Positions 17,124 to 24,227 are shown, counted from the first letter of the stretch. The stretch is DNA of 64,000 bases from Dietzia sp032248695 (GCF_032248695.1 NZ_JAVHXC010000011.1:1-64000), one strand, 5' to 3'. Translations and numbers: made by a program. Notes: a model not told the origin generated them from the letters alone.

Positions 17124-17282
17124 TCAGTTAACGAGGGAGCCGGTGACCTGCGAGACGAGGCCGCCGATGGTCTGGAGCACCTGCGCGACGATGTCGGCGC
17201 CGGAGTCAACGACGTCCGAGCCGGTGGAGACGGCGGCGGAGCCGGAGGCCAGGCCGGGGATGAAAGTCTGAATGGAACCCAT
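17124..17282 (-). CDS. 52-residue PorA/PorH-like small peptide 1
   Basis: ATG at 17282, TGA at 17124-17126. It starts MGSIQTFIPGLASGSAAVS, carries GSDVVDSGAD at residues 21-30 and ends with VTGSLVN. There is no cleavable signal; the composition (Gly, Ser, Val, Ala, few charges) and spacing of apolar residues suit an amphipathic helix. It is one of three neighbouring minus-strand genes sharing GSxxVDxGAD or GSTAA motifs, a leader hairpin and AAAGGAYCA as ribosome site. Size, absence of signal and context resemble the mycoloylated channel peptides PorA/PorH of Corynebacterium; no sequence match was tested. A possible promoter is TAGCGT (17379-17384) with GTGAAA 17 bases before it. Confidence 0.75.
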   Translation of the reverse strand: MGSIQTFIPGLASGSAAVSTGSDVVDSGADIVAQVLQTIGGLVSQVTGSLVN

Positions 17283-17301
17283 GTTGTGGTCCTTTCGTCA
17301 G

Positions 17302-17324
17302 GCGCGGTACCGAATGCACCGCGC
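17302..17324 (-). promoter_or_regulatory. conserved leader hairpin of small gene 1
   Basis: Core GCGGTGCATTCGGTACCGC, extended by one GC pair on each side; loop ATTCG. It ends 19 bases before the ATG, with GACGAAAGGA directly after it. The same hairpin precedes small genes 2 and 3. Here one C-G pair is replaced by U-A, so pairing is preserved. Confidence 0.7.
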
Positions 17325-17484
17325 GTTCTGGCGTCACGATCGCGACAGTCGCGAGGACTCGTCGTGATCCGGTTCCCAACGCTACGGAGCCTGGCCCGCG
17401 GTTTCACCCGGTGGGGCGGCTTTCCGAGGCGAAGCCGGCAGGATTTCTCTTAGGTTCGCAGGTGAAGAGTGCCGGAGTCTTTAA

Positions 17485-17500
17485 TGTGATCTAGGTCTCA
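17485..17500. promoter_or_regulatory. CRP/GlxR-like site TGTGA-N6-TCTCA
   Basis: TGTGATCTAGGTCTCA differs from the TGTGA-N6-TCACA consensus at one base. It lies about 110 bases upstream of the inferred transcription start of small gene 1. Confidence 0.5.
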
Positions 17501-17550
17501 TTTAGCGTGGTGTGGCTAGGGCTGAACGTCGCGCGACGGTCGCCTAAATG

Positions 17551-17592
17551 AACGACACCGGCGCCCGTTCGAAGACGAGCGCCGGTGTCGTT
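17551..17592 (-). terminator. strong hairpin after small gene 2
   Basis: A perfect 14-bp stem: 17551-17564 pairs with 17579-17592. It begins 37 bases after the stop of the gene at 17629. Confidence 0.85.
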
Positions 17593-17628
17593 GCGTTGAT
17601 CTGGGCCGGGGGCCCGGGATCACTCAGC

Positions 17629-17790
17629 TCAGAGCGAGCCGACCACGTTGCCGAGCGAGCCGGTCACGGTGTTGTAGACCTCGCCGGCGGCGGTGGAGCC
17701 GGTGCCGAGGAACTCGTTCGCGGCGGTGGAGCCGGTGCCGATGAGGCTGTTGAAGAAGCCGAGGATGCCGTTGAAGATGTTCTCGATCAT
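17629..17790 (-). CDS. 53-residue PorA/PorH-like small peptide 2
   Basis: ATG at 17790, TGA at 17629-17631. The peptide opens MIENIFNGILGFFNSLIG, a strongly hydrophobic amphipathic stretch, then has GTGSTAA twice (residues 18-24 and 29-35). The 11-residue spacing is three helical turns. It ends GSLGNVVGSL. AAAGGA stands 9 bases before the ATG and is preceded by the shared leader hairpin. No signal peptide. Judged real from the matched signals, its own terminator and kinship with its two neighbours. Likely a mycomembrane channel-forming or structural peptide; that function is inferred. Confidence 0.75.
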   Translation of the reverse strand: MIENIFNGILGFFNSLIGTGSTAANEFLGTGSTAAGEVYNTVTGSLGNVVGSL

Positions 17791-17813
17791 GTGAATGATC
17801 CTTTCGTCTCTGG

Positions 17814-17833
17814 GCGGCGCCGGGGTGCGCCGC
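17814..17833 (-). promoter_or_regulatory. conserved leader hairpin of small gene 2
   Basis: GCGGCGCACCCCGGCGCCGC: a 7-bp perfect stem with loop ACCCCG, ending 23 bases before the ATG and followed by GACGAAAGGATCA. Confidence 0.7.
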
Positions 17834-17987
17834 TGCCGTGGTGCAGTCCTGCGTTCGGACTCGTGGGGTACATCCGGCTCCGAGCTCGAGTCGTTACCCG
17901 GCATCAACGAAAAAACTGCGGGACGAGCGGTGTTGACGTCGTCGAAATCTTTATCGAAACAGGTCGTCGCGGCGCGCGCTTTTATAG

Positions 17988-18003
17988 TGTGATCTACAAC
18001 ATA
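17988..18003. promoter_or_regulatory. TGTGA half-site in the small gene 2 promoter
   Basis: TGTGATCTACAACATA keeps only one half of the CRP/GlxR-like palindrome. It shares TGTGATCTA with the site in front of small gene 1, each next to an AT-rich tract. Confidence 0.35.
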
Positions 18004-18062
18004 TTTAGCCGAACAATGTGCGGAGCGCCCAGCGGTGTGGGGCGCGCCACGGAAATGCGCGA

Positions 18063-18090
18063 CGCCGGCGCCCGTGGGTGGGCGCCGGCG
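18063..18090 (-). terminator. hairpin after small gene 3
   Basis: A perfect 11-bp stem CGCCGGCGCCC/GGGCGCCGGCG with a 6-base loop. A second stem CCCCGGG/CCCGGGG lies between it and the gene end, near 18129-18152. Confidence 0.75.
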
Positions 18091-18162
18091 CTGCGGGTCG
18101 GGGCCGGATGAGGGTCCGGCGTCGGTTGCCCCGGGTCGTGAGGGGCCCGGGGTCGGGTCGGA

Positions 18163-18306
18163 TCAGGAGCCGAAGGCGGTCGAGATGAAGCGGGCTGCCT
18201 GGTAGAGCAGCCCGCCGAAGAAGTCGGCGCCCTCGTCGACGGCGGTGGAGCCGACCTCGACGTTGCGCAGGGCCCGTGCGAAGTCGCGGAGAACCTCGGA
18301 GATCAT
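18163..18306 (-). CDS. 47-residue PorA/PorH-like small peptide 3
   Basis: ATG at 18306. The N-terminal third, MISEVLRDFARALRNVE, is a charged amphipathic helix. Next come GSTAVDEGAD (residues 19-28), nearly identical in pattern to GSDVVDSGAD of small peptide 1, and an apolar end, FFGGLLYQAARFISTAFGS. The ribosome site GAAAGGA lies 8 bases before the ATG, with the shared hairpin upstream. It is preceded by a perfect TGTGA-N6-TCACA site. In C. glutamicum PorA and PorH work as a hetero-oligomeric pore from two such tiny genes; here there would be three. Function is inferred. Confidence 0.75.
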   Translation of the reverse strand: MISEVLRDFARALRNVEVGSTAVDEGADFFGGLLYQAARFISTAFGS

Positions 18307-18327
18307 GGGATGGTCCTTTCTTTGGGC

Positions 18328-18346
18328 GCGGCGCCGAGTGCGCCGC
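18328..18346 (-). promoter_or_regulatory. conserved leader hairpin of small gene 3
   Basis: GCGGCGCACTCGGCGCCGC: a 7-bp perfect stem with loop ACTCG, ending 21 bases before the ATG. Stem and loop closely match the hairpins of small genes 1 and 2. Confidence 0.7.
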
Positions 18347-18360
18347 CCGGTGGGTTCCAC

Positions 18361-18376
18361 TGTGATGTGGCTCACA
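18361..18376. promoter_or_regulatory. CRP/GlxR-like palindrome TGTGATGTGGCTCACA
   Basis: A perfect TGTGA-N6-TCACA. It is 54 bases before the start of small gene 3 and about 110 bases before argJ on the other strand, so it could serve either. A minus-strand TAAACA (18377-18382) beside it would put the site over the transcription start. Confidence 0.6.
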
Positions 18377-18483
18377 TGTTTATCCCTGAAACCTGCCCGC
18401 GTGTTACACGGGCGTCGCAGGGAAATCCCTGACTTCCCGCGGGGTGACGGCGGGCGCCGGGCGGCGGCAGTAAGAATGGACCC

Positions 18484-19695
18484 ATGACCTCGCGCACGCA
18501 GCCCGCCCACGATCCCGTCCCGCTCCCGCCGGGCTTCCGCGCGCACGCGGGGGCCGCGGGACTGCGCGAGCAGGGGGATGACGTCTTCGTCGTCGTCGCC
18601 GACGGCCCCTCCCCGGCCTCCTCCGCGGTGTTCACCCGGTCCCTCTTCGCCGGCCCCTCGGTCGTGCTCAGCCGCGAGAACGCGGCCGGCGGCACGGCGC
18701 GCGGCGTGGTGGTGGTGGCCAAGAACGCCAACGTCGCCACCGGCGAGCAGGGCATGGCCGACGCGCGCGAGGTGCTCGAGCGGGCCGCCGGAGCGGTCGG
18801 CGCCGCGCCCGAGGAGATGCTCATCGCCTCGACCGGCGTCATCGGCCGGCGCTACCCCATGGACAAGCTCCGCGCCCACCTCGACGGCCTGGCGGACGCG
18901 GAGTTCGACGCCGACGCCCTCGCCCTGGCCACCGCGATGATGACGACCGACACGCATCCCAAGACCGCGCGGGTGGAGGTGACGACGACGACGGGCGGCA
19001 CCGCGCAGGTCGTGGGCATCGCCAAGGGTGTCGGGATGATCGAGCCGGACATGGCCACGATGATCGCCGTGCTGTTCACCGATGCCGCAGTGGAGCCGGG
19101 TGTGCTGGACTCGGCGTTCAGGGCCGCGGTGGACGAGACCTTCAACTGCCTGTCGGTCGACACCGACACCTCCACCTCCGACACGGCCATCGCGCTGGCC
19201 AGTGGCGCGGGCGACCCCGTCGGCGAGGTCGAACTGCGCGAGGCGTTCGAGGCCGTCTGCCTGGACCTCACCCGCCAGCTGGCACGCGACGGCGAGGGCG
19301 CCACCAAGCTGCTCACCGTGGAGGTCACCGGTGCCCGCGACCGCGCGCAGGCCAAACGCGTGGCCAAGGCGATCCTCAACTCCCCGCTGGTCAAGACCGC
19401 CGTCCACGGCGCCGACCCCAACTGGGGCCGGGTCGCCATGGCGATCGGGAAATGCCACGACGACACCGACATCGACCCCGAGCGCGTCCGGATCGTCTTC
19501 GGCGACCTCGAGACCTACCCCGCGTTCCCCGGCGACGCCGAACTCGAGCGGCTCACCGAGATCATGCGGGCCGAGGAGGTCACCATCGCCGTGGACCTCG
19601 GCGTCGAGGGCGGCGCCCCGGACGGGACGTGCACGGTCTACGGCTGCGACCTCACGCGCGAGTACATCTCCATCAACGCCGACTACACGACGTGA
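18484..19695 (+). CDS. argJ: ArgJ-family glutamate N-acetyltransferase
   Basis: A bifunctional ornithine acetyltransferase/N-acetylglutamate synthase fold, 403 residues. The precursor cuts itself at an Ala-Thr bond; the site is visible as KGVGMIEPDMATMIAVLF, and the new N-terminal Thr is the nucleophile. NCLSVDTDTSTSDT and the C-terminal DLTREYISINADYTT are standard. The usual Pro-Asn-Met-Ala is Pro-Asp-Met-Ala here. It is not next to other arg genes; Streptomyces has an ArgJ paralogue in clavulanate clusters, so a special role is possible. The ATG has AAGAAT 6 bases upstream (leaderless type). It overlaps the next gene by GTGA. Confidence 0.85.
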   Translation: MTSRTQPAHDPVPLPPGFRAHAGAAGLREQGDDVFVVVADGPSPASSAVFTRSLFAGPSVVLSRENAAGGTARGVVVVAKNANVATGEQGMADAREVLERAAGAVGAAPEEMLIASTGVIGRRYPMDKLRAHLDGLADAEFDADALALATAMMTTDTHPKTARVEVTTTTGGTAQVVGIAKGVGMIEPDMATMIAVLFTDAAVEPGVLDSAFRAAVDETFNCLSVDTDTSTSDTAIALASGAGDPVGEVELREAFEAVCLDLTRQLARDGEGATKLLTVEVTGARDRAQAKRVAKAILNSPLVKTAVHGADPNWGRVAMAIGKCHDDTDIDPERVRIVFGDLETYPAFPGDAELERLTEIMRAEEVTIAVDLGVEGGAPDGTCTVYGCDLTREYISINADYTT

Positions 19696-20162
19696 GCGCC
19701 GCCCACACCCTCACCGGCGAGGACCTGGAGGCGATCCGGACGGTGTTCGCCCGCCGCCTGCACGTCATGGACACCAAGCAGTGGCAGCACTACGGCCCGT
19801 GCCACACCGAGGACGTGGTGAGCGAGTCGTGGGCGGCCAGCGGGGGAGCGGCCGAGGTGCGGGGTCGCGAGGCGCTCACCGAGGCGATCCGGGCGACCCT
19901 CGACGGCCCCAGCCCGGTGACCAGCGTCCACCACGGCCACACCCCGATCCTCGAGGCGACCGGACCCGACCCCGAGACCGGCGAACCCACGGCCAGCGGG
20001 ATCTGGGCGATGGAGGACCGCCTGTGGTGGCGCGTCGGAGACCGCGAGCGTCTACTGCACGGCTGGGGGCACTACCACGAGCGCTACCGCCGCGTGGACG
20101 GGCGATGGCTGATCTCCTACCGCCGGCTCGAGCGGATCCGGGTCGACACCGGGTGGGTCTGA
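19692..20162 (+). CDS. SnoaL-like (NTF2-fold) protein
   Basis: A 156-residue protein of the SnoaL-like/nuclear-transport-factor-2 superfamily: LEAIRTVFARRLHVMDTKQW at the start, a SVHHGHTP strand, WAMEDRLWWRV and RYRRVDGRWLISYRRLERIR at the end. Members are hydratases, isomerases or ligand-binding proteins. Coupled to argJ by overlapping stop and start, an unusual partnership. It ends before a convergent hairpin. Confidence 0.7.
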   Translation: MSAAHTLTGEDLEAIRTVFARRLHVMDTKQWQHYGPCHTEDVVSESWAASGGAAEVRGREALTEAIRATLDGPSPVTSVHHGHTPILEATGPDPETGEPTASGIWAMEDRLWWRVGDRERLLHGWGHYHERYRRVDGRWLISYRRLERIRVDTGWV

Positions 20163-20179
20163 CCGGTCCGTGCACCGGC

Positions 20180-20199
20180 GGCCGGGGGTGTCCGGCCGG
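20180..20199. terminator. hairpin between convergent genes
   Basis: CGGCCGG (20180-20186), loop GGGTGT, CCGGCCG (20193-20199). It serves the SnoaL-like gene and possibly the hydrolase on the other strand. Confidence 0.55.
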
Positions 20200-20204
20200 G
20201 GCTC

Positions 20205-21245
20205 TCAGCCCGCCGGGTTAGGACTACGGCGGGCCATGGCCAGGATCGTGTCGCGGGTGTCGTGCCAGACGGTCCCGGTGATGTCGCCCCACGGGTCGTG
20301 CCCGCCGGGCACCAGCGAGACCCGGGCCGGATCGCCCGCCCGGCGCGCCGCCCGCACGTAGGACTCGGACTGCTCCGGTTTCACCACCGTGTCCTCCCGG
20401 CCGTGGACGCACACCACCGGGACGCCGGTCGGCAGATGGGTCACCGGCGAGGCGTCGACATAGCGCTGGCGGCGGTCATCGGGACGGCCGCCGAGCAGGT
20501 CGTGGACGTATCTGTCGCCGGCACGCTCCGCCATGAGCAGGTCCGCCACCCCCGCCAGCGAGACACACCCCGCCACCGGGACCACCGGACGCGAGCCGGG
20601 CAGCGAGGACGGCAGGCGCGCCCGCCCGGCCACCCACAACGCCAGGTGCCCACCCGCGGAATGGCCCACCACCACGACGCGCCGCAGGTCCAGACGGCCG
20701 TCGACCCGGGCCGAGACCTCGGCGAGATGATCGACCGCGTCGCACACGTCGGCCACCGTCGTGGGCCACCCGCCGCCCGAGTCCACCCGCCGGTACTCCA
20801 CGTTCCACACCGCCACGTCGAACGACGCCAGATCGCGCGCCTGGTTCTCCATGTACGCCAGGCCGAGCGAGTCCATCCAGCCCCCACCGTGCACCAGCAC
20901 CACCACCGGCAGCGCCGGGTTCGCCGAGTCGGGCAGGTACAGGTCGCCGAACGACTGACCGTCCGTGTCGCCCGGATCGGCGTAGTAGAACCGGCGGGGC
21001 TCGCGCACGGGGACCGCCCCCTCCGGCGGCACGTAGGGACGCGGGCCCGCGGAGTCGGCGTTCCTGTCGCCGCCGAGGTCCTCGTCGTCGTCGCCCCCTG
21101 CGACCACCGAGGTCAGGGCCCACCCCGCCGCCCCGCCGAGCGCGGCGGACAGGCCGACCAGCAGCGAACGGCGGGACAGGTCGGACCGGGCGCGCGGGGG
21201 ACGTCGACCCGGCGAACGACGACCGGACACGGGGCGGCTGGGCAT
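20205..21245 (-). CDS. Tat-exported alpha/beta hydrolase (BD-FAE/HSL-like esterase)
   Basis: A 346-residue enzyme with a twin-arginine signal, DLSRRSLLVGLSAALGGAAG (about residues 22-41), then an Asp/Gly linker. The catalytic domain has the oxyanion motif VLVHGGGWMD, the nucleophile elbow VGHSAGG, a DTVV Asp loop after VCVHGRE and the His in VPGGHDPWGD. It would hydrolyse esters outside the membrane. AGGAGG lies 9 bases before the ATG. Confidence 0.83.
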   Translation of the reverse strand: MPSRPVSGRRSPGRRPPRARSDLSRRSLLVGLSAALGGAAGWALTSVVAGGDDDEDLGGDRNADSAGPRPYVPPEGAVPVREPRRFYYADPGDTDGQSFGDLYLPDSANPALPVVVLVHGGGWMDSLGLAYMENQARDLASFDVAVWNVEYRRVDSGGGWPTTVADVCDAVDHLAEVSARVDGRLDLRRVVVVGHSAGGHLALWVAGRARLPSSLPGSRPVVPVAGCVSLAGVADLLMAERAGDRYVHDLLGGRPDDRRQRYVDASPVTHLPTGVPVVCVHGREDTVVKPEQSESYVRAARRAGDPARVSLVPGGHDPWGDITGTVWHDTRDTILAMARRSPNPAG

Positions 21246-21342
21246 GCGGCGGCGGGACCTCCTGGTGGGGACGCCGGCACCGGCCCGGTGCGCACCGGGT
21301 CAGCCTGGTGCGCCTCAGACTGAGTACATCAGACGGTGTGCG

Positions 21343-23220
21343 TCAGACGGTGCCGGCGACGACGTCGTTCTCCGCGCCATCGTAGAACGGGATGTACCCC
21401 TTCTCCTTGGACAGCACGTAGAGCGGGTCGTCGAAGGTCGAGGTGTCGAAGGCCTGCTCGCGCAGTTCGGTCTTGCGGCTCTTGTACGTGGACGTGTGCT
21501 CGAGCTCGGCGGACAGGCGGATGAACAGCGGCACCGCGTACGACGGCAGCGAGTCGCGGAGGTGCTCGGCCAGGGCCGCGCCGTCGAAGTCCGACTTGTC
21601 GTGCAGGCGGATCGCCGCCATGCCGGCCTTGCCGTCGGCGTCCGGCACCGCCACGCCGTAGACGACCGCCTGGTCGACCTCCGGGCGGGAGCTGATCGCG
21701 GCCTCGACCTCCGTGGTCGCCACGTTCTCGCCCTTCCAGCGGAACGTGTCCCCCAGCCGGTCGACGAAGGAGGCGTGCTTGAGGCCCTGGTCGAGCATGA
21801 GGTCACCCGAGACGAACCACGCGTCGCCGTCACGGAAGGCGTCGCGGACGATCTTCTTCTCCGTGGCCTCCTTGTCGGTGTACCCGTCGAAGGGCTGGGA
21901 GTCGGAGATGCCACTGATGAGCAGGCCGGTCTCGCCCGTGGCGACCTTCCGCAGGCGGCCGTCGTCGCCGCGGAGGGGCTCGCCCGTCTCCGGGTCGTAC
22001 TCGACGATCGCGAAGGTCATCGGGCAGTAGCCGGTGGTGCGGGGGACGTTGAACGCGTTGACGAACGCGATGTTGCACTCGCTGGCCGCGTAGAACTCGC
22101 AGATGCGGCCCACGCCGAACCGCTCCGTGAACTCGTCCCAGATCTCGGGCCGCAGGCCGTTGCCGGTCATCACCCGGATCGAGTGGTCGCGGTCGCCGGG
22201 GCCGGGCTCCTGGTTGAGCAGGTAGCGGCAGATCTCGCCGATGTAGATCGCGGCGGTCGCCCCGGTCTCGCGGGCCTGGTCCCAGAACTTCGACGCCGAG
22301 AAGTGCTCCTCGATCGCCAGGCACGCCCCGGAGGCGAGCACGCAGCCGAGGGCCACCGTGAGGGCGTTGTTGTGGTACATCGGCAGGGGGCTGAGCAGGA
22401 CGTCGTCCTTCTTCAGCCGCACGCCGGACAGGCCGAACCCGGCCATCGCCTTGTTCCACCGGTAGTGGGACATGGTCGAGGCCTTGGGCAGGCCGGTCGT
22501 GCCCGAGGTGAAGATGTAGTACGCGGTCTCGGAGCCGACCGTCTCGTCGGCCTCGGGCGGGTTGACGTCCCCGACCTCGTCGCCGAGGGCCGCGAGCTCG
22601 TCCTCGAGCCACGTCAGGTCGGACAGTTCCTCCGGGCGGTGGCCGGCGGTGAAGTCGCGGAACGGCAGGTCCACCTCGGAGGAGACGGCGATCAGCTCCC
22701 CGATCCAGTTCTCCCGCGGCACGGACTGCACGGCCTCGGCGCACTCGGCGCCCACCAGGACGATCTTCGACTCGAGGATCTTCTGCGAGTGGTCGAGCAC
22801 CTCGCCGCGCTGGTGGTGGTTGAGCAGGCCCACTGAGGCGCCGACCTTGACGGCGCCGAGGATCGCGAGCAGGACCTCGGTGCGGTTGCCCATGCAGATG
22901 CCGACGGTGTCGCCGCGCTTCACACCGCGGGCCCTGAGGACCTCGGCGACCCGGTTCGCGCGACGGTTGGCCTCGCCGTAGGAGAGCACGGTGTCGCAGA
23001 ACTTGAGGAACGGCGCGTCGGGGCGGGCGGCGGCGAGCTTCTGGAACCGGCGACCGATGGACACCTTGTCGCTGCTGCGGGAGGTCCGCACGATCCGGAG
23101 GCCGTTGAGGACGGATGGCAGGTCGGCGGCCAGGGAGGGCAGGCCGCGGGCGAGGTCGACCGGGGTGAGCGTGCGGGCGCCCTCGGACCGGCGGCCGGTG
23201 GCGGTGGTCTTGTCGGTCAC
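21343..23220 (-). CDS. long-chain acyl-CoA synthetase, FadD6-like
   Basis: A fatty acyl-AMP/CoA ligase of 625 residues (VLCS/FATP branch). The AMP-binding P-loop YYIFTSGTTGLPKASTMSH, EFYAASECNIAF, the hinge DRLGDTFRWKGENVAT and the closing TYKSRKTELRE are the FATP-type motifs also found in mycobacterial FadD6. It would activate imported fatty acids. The GTG at 23220 follows AGGAG and overlaps the stop of the TetR gene (GTGA), so the regulator and the synthetase are one operon. Confidence 0.9.
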   Translation of the reverse strand: MTDKTTATGRRSEGARTLTPVDLARGLPSLAADLPSVLNGLRIVRTSRSSDKVSIGRRFQKLAAARPDAPFLKFCDTVLSYGEANRRANRVAEVLRARGVKRGDTVGICMGNRTEVLLAILGAVKVGASVGLLNHHQRGEVLDHSQKILESKIVLVGAECAEAVQSVPRENWIGELIAVSSEVDLPFRDFTAGHRPEELSDLTWLEDELAALGDEVGDVNPPEADETVGSETAYYIFTSGTTGLPKASTMSHYRWNKAMAGFGLSGVRLKKDDVLLSPLPMYHNNALTVALGCVLASGACLAIEEHFSASKFWDQARETGATAAIYIGEICRYLLNQEPGPGDRDHSIRVMTGNGLRPEIWDEFTERFGVGRICEFYAASECNIAFVNAFNVPRTTGYCPMTFAIVEYDPETGEPLRGDDGRLRKVATGETGLLISGISDSQPFDGYTDKEATEKKIVRDAFRDGDAWFVSGDLMLDQGLKHASFVDRLGDTFRWKGENVATTEVEAAISSRPEVDQAVVYGVAVPDADGKAGMAAIRLHDKSDFDGAALAEHLRDSLPSYAVPLFIRLSAELEHTSTYKSRKTELREQAFDTSTFDDPLYVLSKEKGYIPFYDGAENDVVAGTV

Positions 23221-23843
23221 GACTTCTCCTCTGTGGGCGTGGTGAGTGACTTGGCCGGATCGCCCGCGAGGCCGCGCCAGGCGAGCTCGACGACGACGGC
23301 GGCGGCCACCGACGTGGGGATCGCGCGGTGGGCGACACGGTCCGCGACCGCCTCGCCGGCCCCGACGAGGGCGGTGGCGACCACCTCGAGCACCTCGCGG
23401 CTGCGCTGGTCCCCCGCGTTCTGCGCGAGCAGGTCGGTGGTGAGGTCCACCAGGACCGTGCGGGTCTTCTCGACCTCCTCCCTGAACTGGGGTTCGGCGA
23501 ATGCCTGACGGTAGACCACATTCCACGAGTCCGCGTGGGTGTCGACGAACTCCAGGAACGCCTGGACCACGGCCTCGAGCCGGCGGCGCGGGCCGGCGCT
23601 GCCGGTGGCGGCGGCGGTGAGGTGTTCGATGAGGCGGCCGGACTCGCGGACCACGCACGCCGCGAACAGTTCCTCCTTGGATCCGTAGTACAGGTACAGC
23701 ATCGGCTTGGAGATACTGGCGTGGCGGGCGATGGTGTCCATCGACGCGGACCGGTAGCCGAGGTCGGAGAACACGCTGATCGCGGAGTCGAGCATCTGCT
23801 GCTCGCGGATCGCACGTGGGATGCGTTTGGTCCCCGTCGTCAC
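23217..23843 (-). CDS. TetR-family repressor
   Basis: A 208-residue one-component regulator. The helix-turn-helix is at residues ~25-50: SAISVFSDLGYRSASMDTIA then ASISKPMLYLYYGSKEELF. The C-terminal half is a helical ligand domain with AVVQAFLEFVDTHADSWN. The GTG at 23843 is preferred over upstream Met codons because GGAGGAG stands 5 bases before it and the family N-terminus fits. It probably senses an acyl-CoA or fatty acid and controls its own operon through the palindrome at 23887-23902. Confidence 0.88.
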   Translation of the reverse strand: MTTGTKRIPRAIREQQMLDSAISVFSDLGYRSASMDTIARHASISKPMLYLYYGSKEELFAACVVRESGRLIEHLTAAATGSAGPRRRLEAVVQAFLEFVDTHADSWNVVYRQAFAEPQFREEVEKTRTVLVDLTTDLLAQNAGDQRSREVLEVVATALVGAGEAVADRVAHRAIPTSVAAAVVVELAWRGLAGDPAKSLTTPTEEKS

Positions 23844-23886
23844 AGGTCTCCTCCCGGCGGGTCGCGGTGTCATGTGCCACACCCAA

Positions 23887-23902
23887 CTTACCCGTCGGTA
23901 AG
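23887..23902. promoter_or_regulatory. TetR-type operator CTTACC-CGTC-GGTAAG
   Basis: A perfect 6+6 inverted repeat, 44 bases upstream of the tetR start, between divergent tetR and DUF2613/aftD. It is a strong candidate for self-regulation. Confidence 0.75.
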
Positions 23903-23945
23903 GACTTGTGGGAGCCGCTACCCGGATCCGGCACCCGTCGGGTGT

Positions 23946-23951
23946 TAGGCT
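23946..23951 (+). promoter_or_regulatory. -10 TAGGCT for DUF2613-aftD
   Basis: TAGGCT 67 bases upstream of the DUF2613 ATG, giving a leader of about 60 bases with a normal ribosome site. It is 43 bases from the TetR operator. Confidence 0.4.
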
Positions 23952-24018
23952 TCCGGCGTCGGAGTGCTCTGCTGCACCGCCGGACACCCACTGTCACGTG
24001 AACCCCAGGGAGACCACG

Positions 24019-24186
24019 ATGAGCTTCGGCACCGGAGCGCTCGCCAGCGCAGTCGGCGGAATCGTCCTCGGCGGAATCGTCGCGTTCGGGGTCAGCACCG
24101 CGATGGCCGAGAACTCCATCCCCGAGGTCGCCCAGCCGCCCGCCGACCAGGCCCTGCTCGGCCAGGTCGAGTACGGCGCGCGCTGA
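24019..24186 (+). CDS. DUF2613 small membrane/secreted peptide
   Basis: A 55-residue peptide with one hydrophobic segment (ALASAVGGIVLGGIVAFGVS) that may be an uncleaved anchor, a Pro-rich middle and the ending GQVEYGAR. The VEYG-R end and the place directly before aftD match the DUF2613 peptide of mycobacteria (Rv0236A by memory). AGGGAG is well placed. Its tight link to aftD suggests an accessory of the arabinosyltransferase. Confidence 0.85.
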   Translation: MSFGTGALASAVGGIVLGGIVAFGVSTAMAENSIPEVAQPPADQALLGQVEYGAR

Positions 24187-24227
24187 CCTCGCGCCGTCCC
24201 TGTAGACGTCCTTCGGCGCCGGCGTAG

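Larger units (their letters stand above)
17283..17628 (-). other. promoter and leader region of small gene 1
   Basis: No gene is seen. On the minus strand it holds a TGTGA-type site (17485-17500), a candidate -35/-10 pair (GTGAAA 17402-17407, TAGCGT 17379-17384), a leader of about 90 bases with the conserved hairpin, and at its far end the terminator of small gene 2. It is clearly less GC-rich than the flanks between about 17450 and 17550. Confidence 0.6.
17791..18162 (-). other. promoter and leader region of small gene 2
   Basis: No gene is seen. It contains the leader hairpin (17814-17833), an AT-rich stretch at about 17900-18020 with TATAAA on the minus strand near 17981-17986 next to a TGTGA half-site, and the terminator of small gene 3. 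Confidence 0.6.

Noticed and set aside
21301..21356. Direct repeat TCAGACGGTG near the end of the FadD6-like gene
   Set aside because: Two short copies only, one inside the coding end; probably chance or a minor slip, with no hairpin.
21343..23997. One continuous 884-codon frame over the FadD6-like and TetR genes
   Set aside because: The first ~259 codons are the wrong frame of the TetR gene. A GTG with AGGAG at 23220 and the GTGA overlap mark the real start of the synthetase.
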